From the NCBI RefSeq assembly GCF_001742425.1, contig NZ_MJEH01000011.1, forward strand, positions 186,001 through 250,000: 64,000 nucleotides of DNA. The letters run 5' to 3'. Source of the DNA: Bacillus solimangrovi. GTDB taxonomy: Bacteria; Bacillota; Bacilli; Bacillales; Bacillaceae_N. Each line of letters starts with the position of its first letter. The first letter of the stretch is position 1. Below the pieces are notes generated by a model, which saw only the letters and a program-made list of their open reading frames with translations, ran no database searches and was not told the DNA's origin. This document shows, in pieces, positions 36,363 to 46,015 of this stretch. The translations under genes and the position numbers were made by a program.

Positions 36363-36530
36363 TTGCCTGAAAAAGATGAATTCGAAGTTGTAAAACGGGT
36401 ACAAGCTCTATTGAACTCATTACAAGGAAATACGAACATTTATAACCCCCATTATGTAGATTCAGTAAAAGAGAGATTACCAGAAATTGAACAGGCATTT
36501 CAAAGTCTAAAAAACTATTTTGAAAAATAA
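36363..36530 (+). CDS. Small protein of unknown function
   Basis: 55 residues, mostly helical and charged (starts PEKDEFEVVKRVQALLNSL, ends FQSLKNYFEK). It starts with TTG behind a very strong AGGAGG with 8-base spacing, and a hairpin follows the stop. These signs make it a real gene. Family not recognised. Confidence 0.7.
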   Translation: MPEKDEFEVVKRVQALLNSLQGNTNIYNPHYVDSVKERLPEIEQAFQSLKNYFEK

Positions 36531-36541
36531 CCCCCACCAAA

Positions 36542-36571
36542 AAAGGAAAGAGCTTCACTCGACTTTCCTTT
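36542..36571 (+). terminator. Terminator of the small protein gene
   Basis: Stem AAAGGAAAG/CTTTCCTTT (9 bp) with a 12-nt loop, 11 bp after the stop. Confidence 0.75.
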
Positions 36572-36725
36572 CATGACAACAAACTGAACGGTCGTTTTCA
36601 TCCAACATCCTACACTTCTCCTACCTATTGCATATCCCTTATAAAACAAAACAACTGTATTTACTATAAAAAACCTGCCAAATACATTTAGTTTCCTAAA
36701 CGCATCTAACAGGTTCACTTCTAAC

Positions 36726-38309
36726 TTAGTTTTCTTTTAAAACACGACGTTTTTCTATTAATTGTTGAAATTGTTCTTCAAGTTGTTTTTTTTGCTCAAT
36801 AGACACTGGTTCACTTAGTTTACTAATAACAGCCGATAACTTCGTTTCAATGAGCATAAGTTCTTCTTCAACGTCATTTCGTTTTACCTTTGCTTTGTTT
36901 TTTCTCTGCTCATATTCATCATAGTTACCATCAAATGACACTACGGTTGAATTAAATAATTCTATAATTTTCGTTGCCGTTGACTGAACGAAGCTCCGAT
37001 CATGTGAAACAAACAAGACTGTACCTTCATAAGATAAGAGCAATTGCTCAAACGCTTCAATAGATGGTATGTCTAGGAAGTTTGTTGGTTCATCCATAAT
37101 AAGCACATTCATATCGCTCAAGAATACTTTTGCAAATGCAACTTTGACCCGCTCTCCCCCACTTAGAACACTTACTTTTTTATACACATCTTCATTTTTA
37201 AATAAAAGCCGAGCGAGGACAGTACGGATCAGTGTTTCATCATGGATTGAGGTTTCCTTTACGTTCTCTAACATCGTTTGATTCAAATCAAGAATATCAA
37301 GATTTTGACTAAAATAGCCTATCTTAACGGCAGAACTAATCTGGACACCTGTATGGCATTCAATAATGTGTCGTAACAAAGTCGTTTTGCCTGTACCGTT
37401 TAAGCCAATTAACGCTACCTTATCTCCTGATCGAACCTCGAATGAAACGTTCTTCCATAACAGGTTGTTCCTTACTTTTGCTTCTAGTTTATCCGCTCGA
37501 ATGACCGTTTGATTTTGTATAACAGTTGCGTTTGGTATACTAATTTTCACTTGTGGTAACACTTTAGGTTTATCAAATTGTTGTAGCTGATTCATTCTCG
37601 TTTCAAGTGCACGCTTTGATTGGTGTACACCTTTTTGGGCTTTCCCTTTCTTTACTTTATGAAGTTTTGACTCATTTGACGACATTCGTGATGGAGCACG
37701 AGTCATCTTTTGTGCCTTTCGTTCTTTTCCTTCTATTGCCTGTTTCAACGCTTTTTTCTTTTTTACATAACCCTTATACTGTGCTTCATGATGACGTTTC
37801 TCTAGCTCTTTTTGTTTCAAATACACATTATAGTTACCTTTGAATTCCCTAACTGTTTGATTGTCAATTTCCCATATTTTCGTACAAACATGATTTAAGA
37901 ACGTCCTGTCATGTGAGACAACTACAAATGCACCGTTGAACTGTAATAACTCACGTTCCAGGTGTGCTATTTTTTCAACATCTAAGTTCATCGTCGGTTC
38001 ATCAGCCATTAGCAACGCTGGTGTTTTTGCTAATGCTTTCTTGATGTACATCTCAGTTATCTCCCCACCACTTTTCTGTAAGTGTTGAGCTTTAAACTGT
38101 GGAATCAGTTCAATTTCCACATTCGTTTCAACTGTGCCTGCATCTGGTACTAATTGTTTTGTCAAAATTGAAAGTAAAGTTGATTTACCAACTCCATTCC
38201 TACCAACGATTCCGATTCGATCTTGTTTCTCGATTCTAAGCTGATCGACTTTAAATAATAAACAAGCTCCGATCATCATTTCTATATGGTTCACTTCTAT
38301 AATACTCAT
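36726..38309 (-). CDS. ABC-F ATPase, probable ribosomal protection protein (VmlR-like)
   Basis: 527 residues with two ABC domains and no membrane segments. Walker A GRNGVGKST and GLNGTGKTT, signatures SGGEITEMYIKKAL (degenerate) and LSGGERVKVAFAK, and Walker B LLMADEPTMNLD and LIMDEPTNFLD are seen. A long basic linker joins the domains, as in ribosome-acting ABC-F factors. The C-terminus has a charged coiled coil. Such proteins dislodge lincosamides, pleuromutilins or streptogramins from the 50S subunit. A structured leader with an attenuator precedes it, as known for B. subtilis vmlR. Confidence 0.9.
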   Translation of the reverse strand: MSIIEVNHIEMMIGACLLFKVDQLRIEKQDRIGIVGRNGVGKSTLLSILTKQLVPDAGTVETNVEIELIPQFKAQHLQKSGGEITEMYIKKALAKTPALLMADEPTMNLDVEKIAHLERELLQFNGAFVVVSHDRTFLNHVCTKIWEIDNQTVREFKGNYNVYLKQKELEKRHHEAQYKGYVKKKKALKQAIEGKERKAQKMTRAPSRMSSNESKLHKVKKGKAQKGVHQSKRALETRMNQLQQFDKPKVLPQVKISIPNATVIQNQTVIRADKLEAKVRNNLLWKNVSFEVRSGDKVALIGLNGTGKTTLLRHIIECHTGVQISSAVKIGYFSQNLDILDLNQTMLENVKETSIHDETLIRTVLARLLFKNEDVYKKVSVLSGGERVKVAFAKVFLSDMNVLIMDEPTNFLDIPSIEAFEQLLLSYEGTVLFVSHDRSFVQSTATKIIELFNSTVVSFDGNYDEYEQRKNKAKVKRNDVEEELMLIETKLSAVISKLSEPVSIEQKKQLEEQFQQLIEKRRVLKEN

Positions 38310-38343
38310 AAAAAAATCCTCCTATCTATTTCCAGATAGGAGG
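38310..38343 (-). terminator. Attenuator hairpin that also hides the ABC-F ribosome site
   Basis: On the minus strand CCTCCTATCT (38343-38334), loop GGAAAT, AGATAGGAGG (38327-38318), then A and seven T directly against the ATG at 38309. The only Shine-Dalgarno (AGGAGG) is the 3' arm of the stem. The structure can therefore stop transcription and block initiation at once. Confidence 0.85.
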
Positions 38344-38388
38344 TCACCACATACCCTTCCGAAAAATTCAAAAGGGTTAACAAAAAGA

Positions 38389-38409
38389 GATAGAACAAAA
38401 CACTCTATC
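38389..38409 (-). terminator. Second, upstream leader hairpin with T-run
   Basis: Stem GATAGA/TCTATC with a 9-nt loop, followed on the minus strand by TCTTTTTG. A possible early attenuator in the ABC-F leader. Confidence 0.5.
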
Positions 38410-38446
38410 ATAACCGTACATTCTTTTTGTTTAATAAAAGGGCGCA

Positions 38447-38506
38447 CTAATCCTATCCAGAAAATTATTCGTTCATATACGAATGTTTTCTAAAAAATAG
38501 GATTAG
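38447..38506 (-). promoter_or_regulatory. Long leader hairpin of the ABC-F transcript
   Basis: A nested 60-nt structure: outer arms CTAATCCTAT/ATAGGATTAG (10 bp), then AGAAAA/TTTTCT and ATTCGT/ACGAAT. It lies between a five-codon leader frame and the terminal attenuator, and may switch pairing when a ribosome stalls upstream. Confidence 0.65.
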
Positions 38507-38518
38507 AACTTCATCGAC

Positions 38519-38536
38519 TCAAAAACACCCTTTCAT
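38519..38536 (-). CDS. Possible leader peptide MKGCF
   Basis: A five-codon frame, ATG 38536 to TGA 38519, with GGAGAT 8 bases upstream, opening the ABC-F leader. Short leader peptides sense ribosome-stalling drugs in similar systems. The frame is too short to be proven by sequence. Confidence 0.45.
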   Translation of the reverse strand: MKGCF

Positions 38537-38703
38537 TTCAAGTTATCTCCATTTTATCGAATTCATTGCCTTGATGCAAGCACTGTTTAAGAGTTCACAT
38601 TCTTGACAGTCACTTTAGTTTTTTTCAAAAAACTAAAAAATGTTCAATAAATTGTTATAAAATAGAAAGAAGACTTTTCTTTTTTACGAAGTGGAGGAAA
38701 ACG

Positions 38704-40095
38704 ATGTTTGCAGAATCATTTGATACGAAACAGATGCTTGAAGCAATATTAAGCAGTATTGATGAAGCAATCCATGCTGTAAATTCAGATGGAATTACTA
38801 TTTATTATAACGAAGTAAGCGCAAAACACGATGGCGTTACAATTGAAGAAGTATTAGGAAAGCATATATTAGATGTATTTCCTTCCTTAAATAAAGAAAC
38901 GAGCACACTTTTGCAAGTCATCTCCTCTGGACAACCAATCTATCAACAACCTCAAACGTACAAGAATATTCGCGGGGAAATCGTCGATACCGTGAATACA
39001 ACATTGCCGATTAAGGTTGGAACAGAAATTGTTGGTGCAGTCGAAATTGCAAAAGATCTATCGACAGTGAAGCAACTCTCACAAAAACTATTAGACTTGC
39101 AATCCAAAGTTGAGCGTAAGAAGGCCCCATCATCAGATATTTATTCAGCACACTATCATTTTACAGATATCGTGACAGCTTGTGATACATTCACACGAGT
39201 TAAAAAGCACGCAGAAAAAGCAGCCATCACTAATTCCCCTGTCATGGTATTCGGTGAAACAGGAACTGGAAAAGAACTGCTCGTTCAATCGATGCACAAT
39301 GCATCAACACGAAAAAATCAACCTTTCATCGCGCAAAATTGTGCAGCACTACCAGCAACTTTACTTGAAAGTATTCTATTTGGTACGAAGAAAGGAAGCT
39401 TTACTGGGGCAGTTGATCGACCTGGTTTATTTGAATTAGCGAATGGTGGAACACTATTTCTCGATGAAATCAATTCAATGCCGCTCGAGTTACAAGCAAA
39501 GTTACTTCGTGTATTAGAAGATGGTGTTATTCGTCGGGTTGGAGATACGAAAAACTATACTGTTGATGTCCGTATCATGACAGCATTAAATCAACATCCT
39601 AGCATTTGCATGGAACAAAACGTGATCCGTTCCGATCTTTACTACCGATTAAATGTTTTCTTGATGGAAATTCCACCGCTACGTTTACGCAAAGATGACA
39701 TTCTTTTATTAACGCGTCATTTTGTTAGAAAGTATAACCATAAATTTGATAAACATGTTCAACATATCGAGCAAACTGTCCATACTAAGTTGAGACAACA
39801 CCATTGGCCAGGAAATGTTCGTGAACTTGAGCATACGATTGAATATGCAATGAATATGGCTGAAGATAACACTTTACAACTCAATCATCTACCAATCTAC
39901 CTTCAACTAGACGATGCAGAGTCAACATATACGTCTGATATTCAACCGTTGAAAGCAACACTAGAACGAACCGAACGTGAAATGATTAGTAACGCTTTAA
40001 AAACAACGAATGGCAATGTTAAACAAGCGGCTGAAATACTAGAAGTTCCACGCCAAACATTGCAATATAAATTAAAGAAATATGAATTAACGTAA
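38704..40095 (+). CDS. Sigma-54-dependent transcriptional activator with PAS domain (RocR/KamR-like)
   Basis: 463 residues: a PAS sensor (about 10-120), an AAA+ domain with Walker A GETGTGKE (184-191), the sigma-54 contact loop GSFTGA (231-236; the usual second residue is Ala), Walker B TLFLDEI, and a Fis-type helix-turn-helix at the end (NVKQAAEILEVPRQTLQYKL). It should drive open-complex formation at -24/-12 promoters. The only such promoter I found in the window is before kamA. In Bacillus thuringiensis kamA is sigma-54 controlled, so a KamR role is likely. RocR-type arginine control is the alternative. Confidence 0.88.
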   Translation: MFAESFDTKQMLEAILSSIDEAIHAVNSDGITIYYNEVSAKHDGVTIEEVLGKHILDVFPSLNKETSTLLQVISSGQPIYQQPQTYKNIRGEIVDTVNTTLPIKVGTEIVGAVEIAKDLSTVKQLSQKLLDLQSKVERKKAPSSDIYSAHYHFTDIVTACDTFTRVKKHAEKAAITNSPVMVFGETGTGKELLVQSMHNASTRKNQPFIAQNCAALPATLLESILFGTKKGSFTGAVDRPGLFELANGGTLFLDEINSMPLELQAKLLRVLEDGVIRRVGDTKNYTVDVRIMTALNQHPSICMEQNVIRSDLYYRLNVFLMEIPPLRLRKDDILLLTRHFVRKYNHKFDKHVQHIEQTVHTKLRQHHWPGNVRELEHTIEYAMNMAEDNTLQLNHLPIYLQLDDAESTYTSDIQPLKATLERTEREMISNALKTTNGNVKQAAEILEVPRQTLQYKLKKYELT

Positions 40096-40203
40096 CAAAT
40101 ATAATGAATAAACAGATTGCTAATATGAAATAACCGATATTAACTTTTTATTGGAATAACAAACATACAATCATAACGAACTTCTATCATTTGAGGTGAT
40201 ACT

Positions 40204-42291
40204 ATGGAAAAAGCAGCAGAAATTCTGTTACGAAGAAAACAGCAACTGATCGTTTCTAAATCAAACGAATCTATTCTACAAACACAATATATCGTAACCA
40301 TTCTCAAAAATATTGAAAATATCGGCTATACGTTATCAAAGGAAATAATTGATATTCTATCAACATTTTCAGTGAAAGAACTAGATGATTTCTACAGTTC
40401 ATTGGTACGTTTATTAAAAGAAATGATTGGCTCAAATAAAACATATGCACCAATGTATCCGAACTTCCCAGAGCAAGTAATGAATGAAGATGAATCACTA
40501 TTATATTTTAACGCTTTAATACATTATTTATCATCGGGTCATTTGTTTCCTAAATATGAAAAAGAAGATCGATCTCCATTAATTGATTTAACAGACTTAA
40601 AGGTTATCAAACTGGGTAGTAAAACAGCTATAGACAATATCATTCGTAATTTATTAGCTTCTAAAACTTCACTTTCAGAGATTGATAAAAGAGATATTAC
40701 TTGGTTCATTGAGAATTACCCTGAAAAACTAACTGAAATTGTTCCAGATGAAATACCATTAAAAGAAAATATTGCGCTATTAGCTAAGCTACTTATCGAT
40801 AACAATCTACCGAAGGGTACGTTATTCAAATTATTCAACACCGCTACAGACGTACTTCGGTTAGCAGTAGCCCTCTCTGATGGTGACATTAGTTTAGCGC
40901 AAGCTACAAAGTTTAAAAGCTTCAGAAGAAAAGAAAGACGACTACTGTTATCGTTACTAAACAATTGTGACAACATCGAAGAGGACATGGTGAAATATAA
41001 AAATCGGTGGATTCGATTAGGAGAAAGACTTCATCCTTCAGAGTATAAAGAAGCCTATGGGAAAGCTCAAATTGCCTTTCGAAAGTTAAGAAACAATGAG
41101 AAGATTGAAACGTTCAATAGTAAAGTTTCTCAAGCAATTAAAACGGAGGATTACGCAACAGCACTGGAGCTTCTCAAACAGCGACCTGGTGAATTTGCAC
41201 GTAAACTCGATCATTTAATTAGGATTCATTCAAAGCCAAATGTTGTCGTCAATACGTTCAAAGATGTAGCTCAGTCCGTATCATCCACTGTGTTATTACA
41301 AGTCATCACACATTTTAAAAATCGTAACATGCAACATGAGTTACGAACCTTTTTTCCAAAAGGAAATGTTGCGAAAGTATTTGGGATAGACAACACGCTT
41401 CCAGAAATAGATGAACGTATCTGTAAAAATATCATTGACATATGTGAAACAGCACTCATAAACATCTATAAAGAAAAAGATTATTTGGGTAAAGTTTACA
41501 TTGATGAATCTTTAAAAAATTACGTTGTTCCATTTTCACAGCGCTCTGCCAGTAAAGCTTTACACTCAATTGTTAGAGGTTCAAAAATCAATCTTCAAGA
41601 AGTTACAAATACACTCAGAACATTTGTATATTGGAAACAGCCAAAGGCAGTTAGAGTTGACGTTGACTTATCTGCAGTAATGTATGATGAGGATTGGAAT
41701 TACTTAGAACATATTTCATATACAAACTTAAGATCAAAAAAATATAACGCAGCACATAGTGGCGATATTACCGCTGCTCCTGATGGTGCTAGTGAGTTCA
41801 TCGATATTGATATTGAATCTGTCAAAAAATACGGTGGTCGATACATCATCATTTCAATTAACAACTATACCGAACTACCTTTCACAGAAATGCAAGAATG
41901 TTTCATGGGCTGGATGAATCGACAACATCCGAATTCCGGTGAAATTTATGAACCAAAAACAGTAGAAAACAAGATTGATATTACATCTGAAACGATGATT
42001 TGTATTCCGATGATATTAGACCTACATGAAATGAAATATATTTGGACTGATATCTCTCTTAAGGCACATCCATCCTATCATAATAATGTTGAGAAGAATA
42101 ACAGAGGTATGGTTCTAATGGGCAAGGCCTTCGCCAACCTTGAAAAACCAAAGCTTTATGATTTATTTCACCTCCATATGCTTGCAAGAGGTCAAAGGTG
42201 TGATAATATAGAAGAAGCGGATGTTATTTTCTCACTAGAGCAAGGCATCACGCCATACGACCAAGATATTATTGTTTCTCAATACATATGA
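40204..42291 (+). CDS. Large protein with C-terminal TerD-like domain
   Basis: 695 residues, no signal peptide or membrane segment. The first ~470 residues are helical and repetitive (GYTLSKEIIDILSTFSVKEL, YPNFPEQVM, FKSFRRKERRLLLSLLNN). Residues about 480-600 resemble TerD: VDLSAVMYDEDWN, then HSGDITAAPDGASEFIDIDI with clustered acidic residues as in the calcium-binding site. The layout recalls the MXAN_6230/SCO0854 type of TerD-linked proteins. Tellurite-resistance neighbours (TerC, TerB, kinases) are absent. TTGAGGTGATACT precedes the ATG. It lies 108 bp after the sigma-54 activator. Function unknown. Confidence 0.7.
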   Translation: MEKAAEILLRRKQQLIVSKSNESILQTQYIVTILKNIENIGYTLSKEIIDILSTFSVKELDDFYSSLVRLLKEMIGSNKTYAPMYPNFPEQVMNEDESLLYFNALIHYLSSGHLFPKYEKEDRSPLIDLTDLKVIKLGSKTAIDNIIRNLLASKTSLSEIDKRDITWFIENYPEKLTEIVPDEIPLKENIALLAKLLIDNNLPKGTLFKLFNTATDVLRLAVALSDGDISLAQATKFKSFRRKERRLLLSLLNNCDNIEEDMVKYKNRWIRLGERLHPSEYKEAYGKAQIAFRKLRNNEKIETFNSKVSQAIKTEDYATALELLKQRPGEFARKLDHLIRIHSKPNVVVNTFKDVAQSVSSTVLLQVITHFKNRNMQHELRTFFPKGNVAKVFGIDNTLPEIDERICKNIIDICETALINIYKEKDYLGKVYIDESLKNYVVPFSQRSASKALHSIVRGSKINLQEVTNTLRTFVYWKQPKAVRVDVDLSAVMYDEDWNYLEHISYTNLRSKKYNAAHSGDITAAPDGASEFIDIDIESVKKYGGRYIIISINNYTELPFTEMQECFMGWMNRQHPNSGEIYEPKTVENKIDITSETMICIPMILDLHEMKYIWTDISLKAHPSYHNNVEKNNRGMVLMGKAFANLEKPKLYDLFHLHMLARGQRCDNIEEADVIFSLEQGITPYDQDIIVSQYI

Positions 42292-42375
42292 AATAAAATA
42301 GGCTATAATTTATCTTCCTTCTATTTGACAATTAAATCTTGAGATTAGATAAATTAATCTCCTATTTATAAGGCT

Positions 42376-42424
42376 ATTCCATACCTTCCTTCTACTCTAT
42401 TAGTTGATGAATTAGGTATGGAAT
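42376..42424. terminator. Convergent terminator
   Basis: 11-bp stem ATTCCATACCT/AGGTATGGAAT with a 27-nt loop and TTTTCCTTTTTT, between the TerD-like gene and the convergent small gene. Confidence 0.7.
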
Positions 42425-42435
42425 TTTCCTTTTTT

Positions 42436-42879
42436 CTAATCTATATATTCAATTTGTTCTTTTATGTAAGCAGCATCAGCTTCATCTATTTGATAATACG
42501 TCTTATTTTGTGAGCTCTCTTCTTCTCGGTGTGCAATAATCGCCCCTTCGCTCGTAAACCATACACTCGAATTAACCAACCCAACAAATCGTTTAGGACT
42601 CATAATCGAAATATATACATCTGGCTTTCTAGCTAATTTTTTTATGTTTGTAGTTTCCTTCTTATGCATAAAAATCATCATAAAATGATCAACTACGCTC
42701 TGATCATCAACATCCGTTATTACTTTTTCAATATTAAATCGCCCTTCATGTTCAAGATCTGCATAGATCACTTGGATTTCTCTTGAAGCCTTCTCTGATG
42801 TCATTGACCCAATAAGATATCCTCCAAGAAACAATAGTGTTGCAAGGCTTAACCAGAATAATATTTTCAAATGCTTCAA
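42436..42879 (-). CDS. Membrane-anchored protein of unknown function
   Basis: 147 residues with one N-terminal membrane segment (ILFWLSLATLLFLGGYLIG) and a soluble mixed domain with VYISIMSPKRFVGLVNSSVWF. TTG start behind AGGGGGAA. Family not recognised. No operon partner: the next gene upstream is separated by a terminator. Confidence 0.7.
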   Translation of the reverse strand: MKHLKILFWLSLATLLFLGGYLIGSMTSEKASREIQVIYADLEHEGRFNIEKVITDVDDQSVVDHFMMIFMHKKETTNIKKLARKPDVYISIMSPKRFVGLVNSSVWFTSEGAIIAHREEESSQNKTYYQIDEADAAYIKEQIEYID

Positions 42880-43016
42880 TTATTATTCCCCCTAATCATA
42901 AGCTAAACTTTCATTAGCAGAACTATTGCTTCATCTTCCACTAGCAGTTAGTTCAACCAACTAGATACTTTCTCACACAAAACTCACATAGTGTCTCCAT
43001 TCTAAGTTTCTATTAA

Positions 43017-43051
43017 AAAGGTACTGATAGAATTGATCCATCAGTACCTTT
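43017..43051 (-). terminator. Terminator of the large secreted-protein gene
   Basis: 12-bp perfect stem AAAGGTACTGAT/ATCAGTACCTTT, with TTTTTAATAG following on the minus strand, 107 bp after the stop at 43158. Confidence 0.85.
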
Positions 43052-43157
43052 ATTATTTTTCGAATTGAATATGAGTGTTCAATTAATAATATAGAAAGTT
43101 CTTTTAACTCTTATCAATTCACTATCACTTTTTTGTATGAGTGTCAGCATTAACTAT

Positions 43158-44618
43158 TTAATAATCATCCTCTACATCACTTAGAACAAAGTAAACATCA
43201 AATGTTCCTTCAATATTTGGTAGTTTTACTGTTGGCTTAGATAGTGAGGTAATTTCTGAAATATATTTCTCGTTCTCATTTTCAAATACTAAATATCCTT
43301 TAACTTCACCATTATCATCACGAACAGTTAACTTGTTCCCGTAGCTATCTTCAATCGTTAATTCGCTATCTCCTCTGTACAAATACAAATTACTATTTCC
43401 TTCATATACTTGGTCTGCAATATTTAATTGTGCTTGAATGTTGTTATCAAAATCAATTTTTATATTATTTGTTAAGTCAACTTCATCAATCTCAAATTCA
43501 TACCTTATTTTATCAACTGAAACACTAAATCTAATGTCATAATCGAGCTTTGTTGTAAATATTTTATTAACTTTCCTATAGTCACCATAGAGCGGGCTAC
43601 AAGTTGTAAAGTAATCAAAATTACAAAGCGATAAAACAGGGAACTCATATCCTTTATCAATCTGTCCATCAAACTCAACTTTTACCAATTCACTATCATC
43701 TAGTACAAGTTGTTGATGATCTTGGTTAATCTCAGTTTTTAAAGATAATAATTGATAAATTGAATGCTCATCATACGCTAAAATTTGTATGTTATATGTA
43801 CCTTCTGGTATGAAAAAACTTTCTACTATTTCATCAAATTCCATGTATGCTAATATTTCAGGATCTTTAGCGTTCAAATAATATTCAAGGTATATACGAT
43901 TATATTTTAGTCCTTCTTTGATCGCATTACTTATGGATACTTCAGTATATTGAACATCATCTGTATATATTTCCTTACCACGGTCATCTGCATCGATTGT
44001 AATTTTATAAATCTTATTCTTGCCAACTATAAATCCATAATAAGGCCCTTCTACATCCCAATCAATCCCATACAATTTTAGTTTTCCATTATCATATTGA
44101 CTACGAATAGACATTGTTGTGTAATAATACTTATTATCATCGTATTTATAATTAAGCTCTTGAAGAGAAATACTCTCTTGATCATCTATTAAAACAGTCA
44201 CATCAGGGGTAATTTCTTCAACAACCTTTACCTCTATGTATGCTTTTAAACCCTCGTATTTTGCAGTGAGTTGGGCAGTGCCTAGTGATATACCGCTTAC
44301 TCCATACTTATCAATTACTTCGATAACTTTAGAGTTAGATGATTGATACTCTGCAAACTCTCCAACAAACTCTCTCGAACCATCTGAATACTCCGCAAAT
44401 AAAGGTAAATATCCAGTGGTGTTTTTTTCCACTTCCACTGAATCGGTCTTGAATTTTAACGAAATAATCTTCTTCTGTTCTTGATCACCTTGTCCCTTTT
44501 TAATCGTTATACTAGTCTTATTACTTGTGGTTATAACTTGATCATTTGATGCAAAGGACACTGTAGGCAATAACAGTAATAATGATAAAACTAGTAATAT
44601 AATCGGTTTTATCTTCAA
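43158..44618 (-). CDS. Secreted protein with a bacterial Ig-like N-terminal region
   Basis: 486 residues. A signal peptide (PIILLVLSLLLLLPTVSFA) is followed by an Ig-like segment (SLKFKTDSVEVEKNTTGYLPLFAEYSDG...AQLTAKYEGLKAYIEVKV) of the Big-2 type. The remaining ~350 residues are beta-rich, acidic and tyrosine-rich; I do not recognise them. Probably a cell-wall-associated or extracellular protein. TTG start behind GGGGGAG. No sorting signal is present. Confidence 0.75.
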   Translation of the reverse strand: MKIKPIILLVLSLLLLLPTVSFASNDQVITTSNKTSITIKKGQGDQEQKKIISLKFKTDSVEVEKNTTGYLPLFAEYSDGSREFVGEFAEYQSSNSKVIEVIDKYGVSGISLGTAQLTAKYEGLKAYIEVKVVEEITPDVTVLIDDQESISLQELNYKYDDNKYYYTTMSIRSQYDNGKLKLYGIDWDVEGPYYGFIVGKNKIYKITIDADDRGKEIYTDDVQYTEVSISNAIKEGLKYNRIYLEYYLNAKDPEILAYMEFDEIVESFFIPEGTYNIQILAYDEHSIYQLLSLKTEINQDHQQLVLDDSELVKVEFDGQIDKGYEFPVLSLCNFDYFTTCSPLYGDYRKVNKIFTTKLDYDIRFSVSVDKIRYEFEIDEVDLTNNIKIDFDNNIQAQLNIADQVYEGNSNLYLYRGDSELTIEDSYGNKLTVRDDNGEVKGYLVFENENEKYISEITSLSKPTVKLPNIEGTFDVYFVLSDVEDDY

Positions 44619-44745
44619 AATAACTCCCCCTATTTTTTACTAATAACCTACATATTACCATAATACCTACTCTTTATGTGAACTTCTAATCTAACTATCT
44701 TTTAAAGATATAAATTAGGACGAGTCTTAACCCATTTTCATATTA

Positions 44746-45459
44746 TTAATAACTACCAACGCTACTCTTCTTTCCATTTAAAATATGAAATAACTCTTCA
44801 TGTTTCTGTATTTGAAAAGTCGGCATGATTTTTGTTTCATTTTGCTTCATACTAGGATTAAACCAACACGTGTCTATACCAGCTATTTGTCCACCTCTAA
44901 TATCAGCTGTTAAGGAATCACCAATGATGATCGTTTTCTCTAAAGAAAAGTTCGTAATTCTTTCAAATACATAATTAAAGAATCCTTTCATTGGTTTTTG
45001 AAAGCCCGTATCCTCTGAAACAAAGACATCCTTAAATAATGGGTGTAATCCTGTTGCATGCAAACGCTTATGTTGAGTTGATGAATACCCATTTGTCACA
45101 ATGTACAAATCATAATGTTTGTGTAGTTCAGATACTAATTCAACCGCACCATTAACGAGTTGATTCCCTTCATCTAAATAACTGCGAAAATCTTTTTCTA
45201 GCAATTCACCATCTACTTCTTGACCATATTCCTTAAATAAAATCGAAAAACGGGAGGTTACTACTTCATCGCGTTCTAACTCTCCCAACTCGTATGCTTG
45301 CCACAAACCTTTGTTTATTGTTTTATAACGTTCTTCTATTTCAGTCGTTAACTGTACATTTTGCTTTTCGAACAACCGAGTCAACGCGACTCGCTCAGCC
45401 GCACCAAAATCTAATAATGTATCATCAACATCAAATAATAACGTGTTATAATCCTTCAT
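44746..45459 (-). CDS. HAD-superfamily noncanonical pyrimidine nucleotidase (YjjG/YfnB type)
   Basis: About 237 residues. The HAD nucleophile motif LLFDVDDTLLDF, the second motif IVTNGYSS and the metal motif IIGDSLTADIRGG are all present, with YjjG-like spacing. YjjG removes phosphate from odd nucleotides such as 5-substituted dUMP. The ATG at 45459 has GGAG 8 bases upstream; the GTG one codon earlier is less likely. It stands near the DMT/Crp genes without clear functional link. Confidence 0.88.
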   Translation of the reverse strand: MKDYNTLLFDVDDTLLDFGAAERVALTRLFEKQNVQLTTEIEERYKTINKGLWQAYELGELERDEVVTSRFSILFKEYGQEVDGELLEKDFRSYLDEGNQLVNGAVELVSELHKHYDLYIVTNGYSSTQHKRLHATGLHPLFKDVFVSEDTGFQKPMKGFFNYVFERITNFSLEKTIIIGDSLTADIRGGQIAGIDTCWFNPSMKQNETKIMPTFQIQKHEELFHILNGKKSSVGSY

Positions 45460-45494
45460 CACGATTTCTCCATTCCATAGTTTATATTCATTTC

Positions 45495-45962
45495 TTATGC
45501 ACTCTTAGATGTTACATTATCTTCACTTGTTCCTCCAAATTTAAAAATAAGAATCCCACCGATGATAACAAGTACACCGATTAACTGATTCAATGAAAAA
45601 GGAACCTTTTCTAATCCTAACAATCCGAATGAATCAAACAATAGAGCAATAACAAGCTGAGATGTTAGAGCGATTGAAATTGCATATGTTGCTCCAAGTA
45701 TCTTTATACCTTGAACAACAGAAAATACTACACCAACTCCTATAATTCCACTTAGCCAATACCATAATTGCATATTTTCAAAGTTAAACATATTCAAACC
45801 TTCGGAGAATAACCCGAGTATTAACGATGCAAAAAAACCTAAACCTAATACTAATGTCGTCGTTGTCCAAGACCCTGTATGTTCATTAACCTTACTATTG
45901 AATATATTTTGCAGACCTACTAGCGAACCTGCAAAAAGTGCGAAGAATAAACCTATCATCAT
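45495..45962 (-). CDS. Small DMT-family transporter (DUF606/YdcZ type)
   Basis: 155 residues with five hydrophobic segments: half-size drug/metabolite transporter. The start GLFFALFAGSLVGLQNIFNSKVNEHTGSW is typical of YdcZ (DUF606) proteins. Such half-proteins often occur in pairs and may form antiparallel dimers. A second member lies at 46756-47181, with a Crp/Fnr regulator between. RBS AAAGGAGG. Confidence 0.87.
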   Translation of the reverse strand: MMIGLFFALFAGSLVGLQNIFNSKVNEHTGSWTTTTLVLGLGFFASLILGLFSEGLNMFNFENMQLWYWLSGIIGVGVVFSVVQGIKILGATYAISIALTSQLVIALLFDSFGLLGLEKVPFSLNQLIGVLVIIGGILIFKFGGTSEDNVTSKSA

Positions 45963-46015
45963 TCTTTACATCCTCCTTTTCATTTATTGTGTTTCTCACA
46001 TTCACCTGTTATTTC

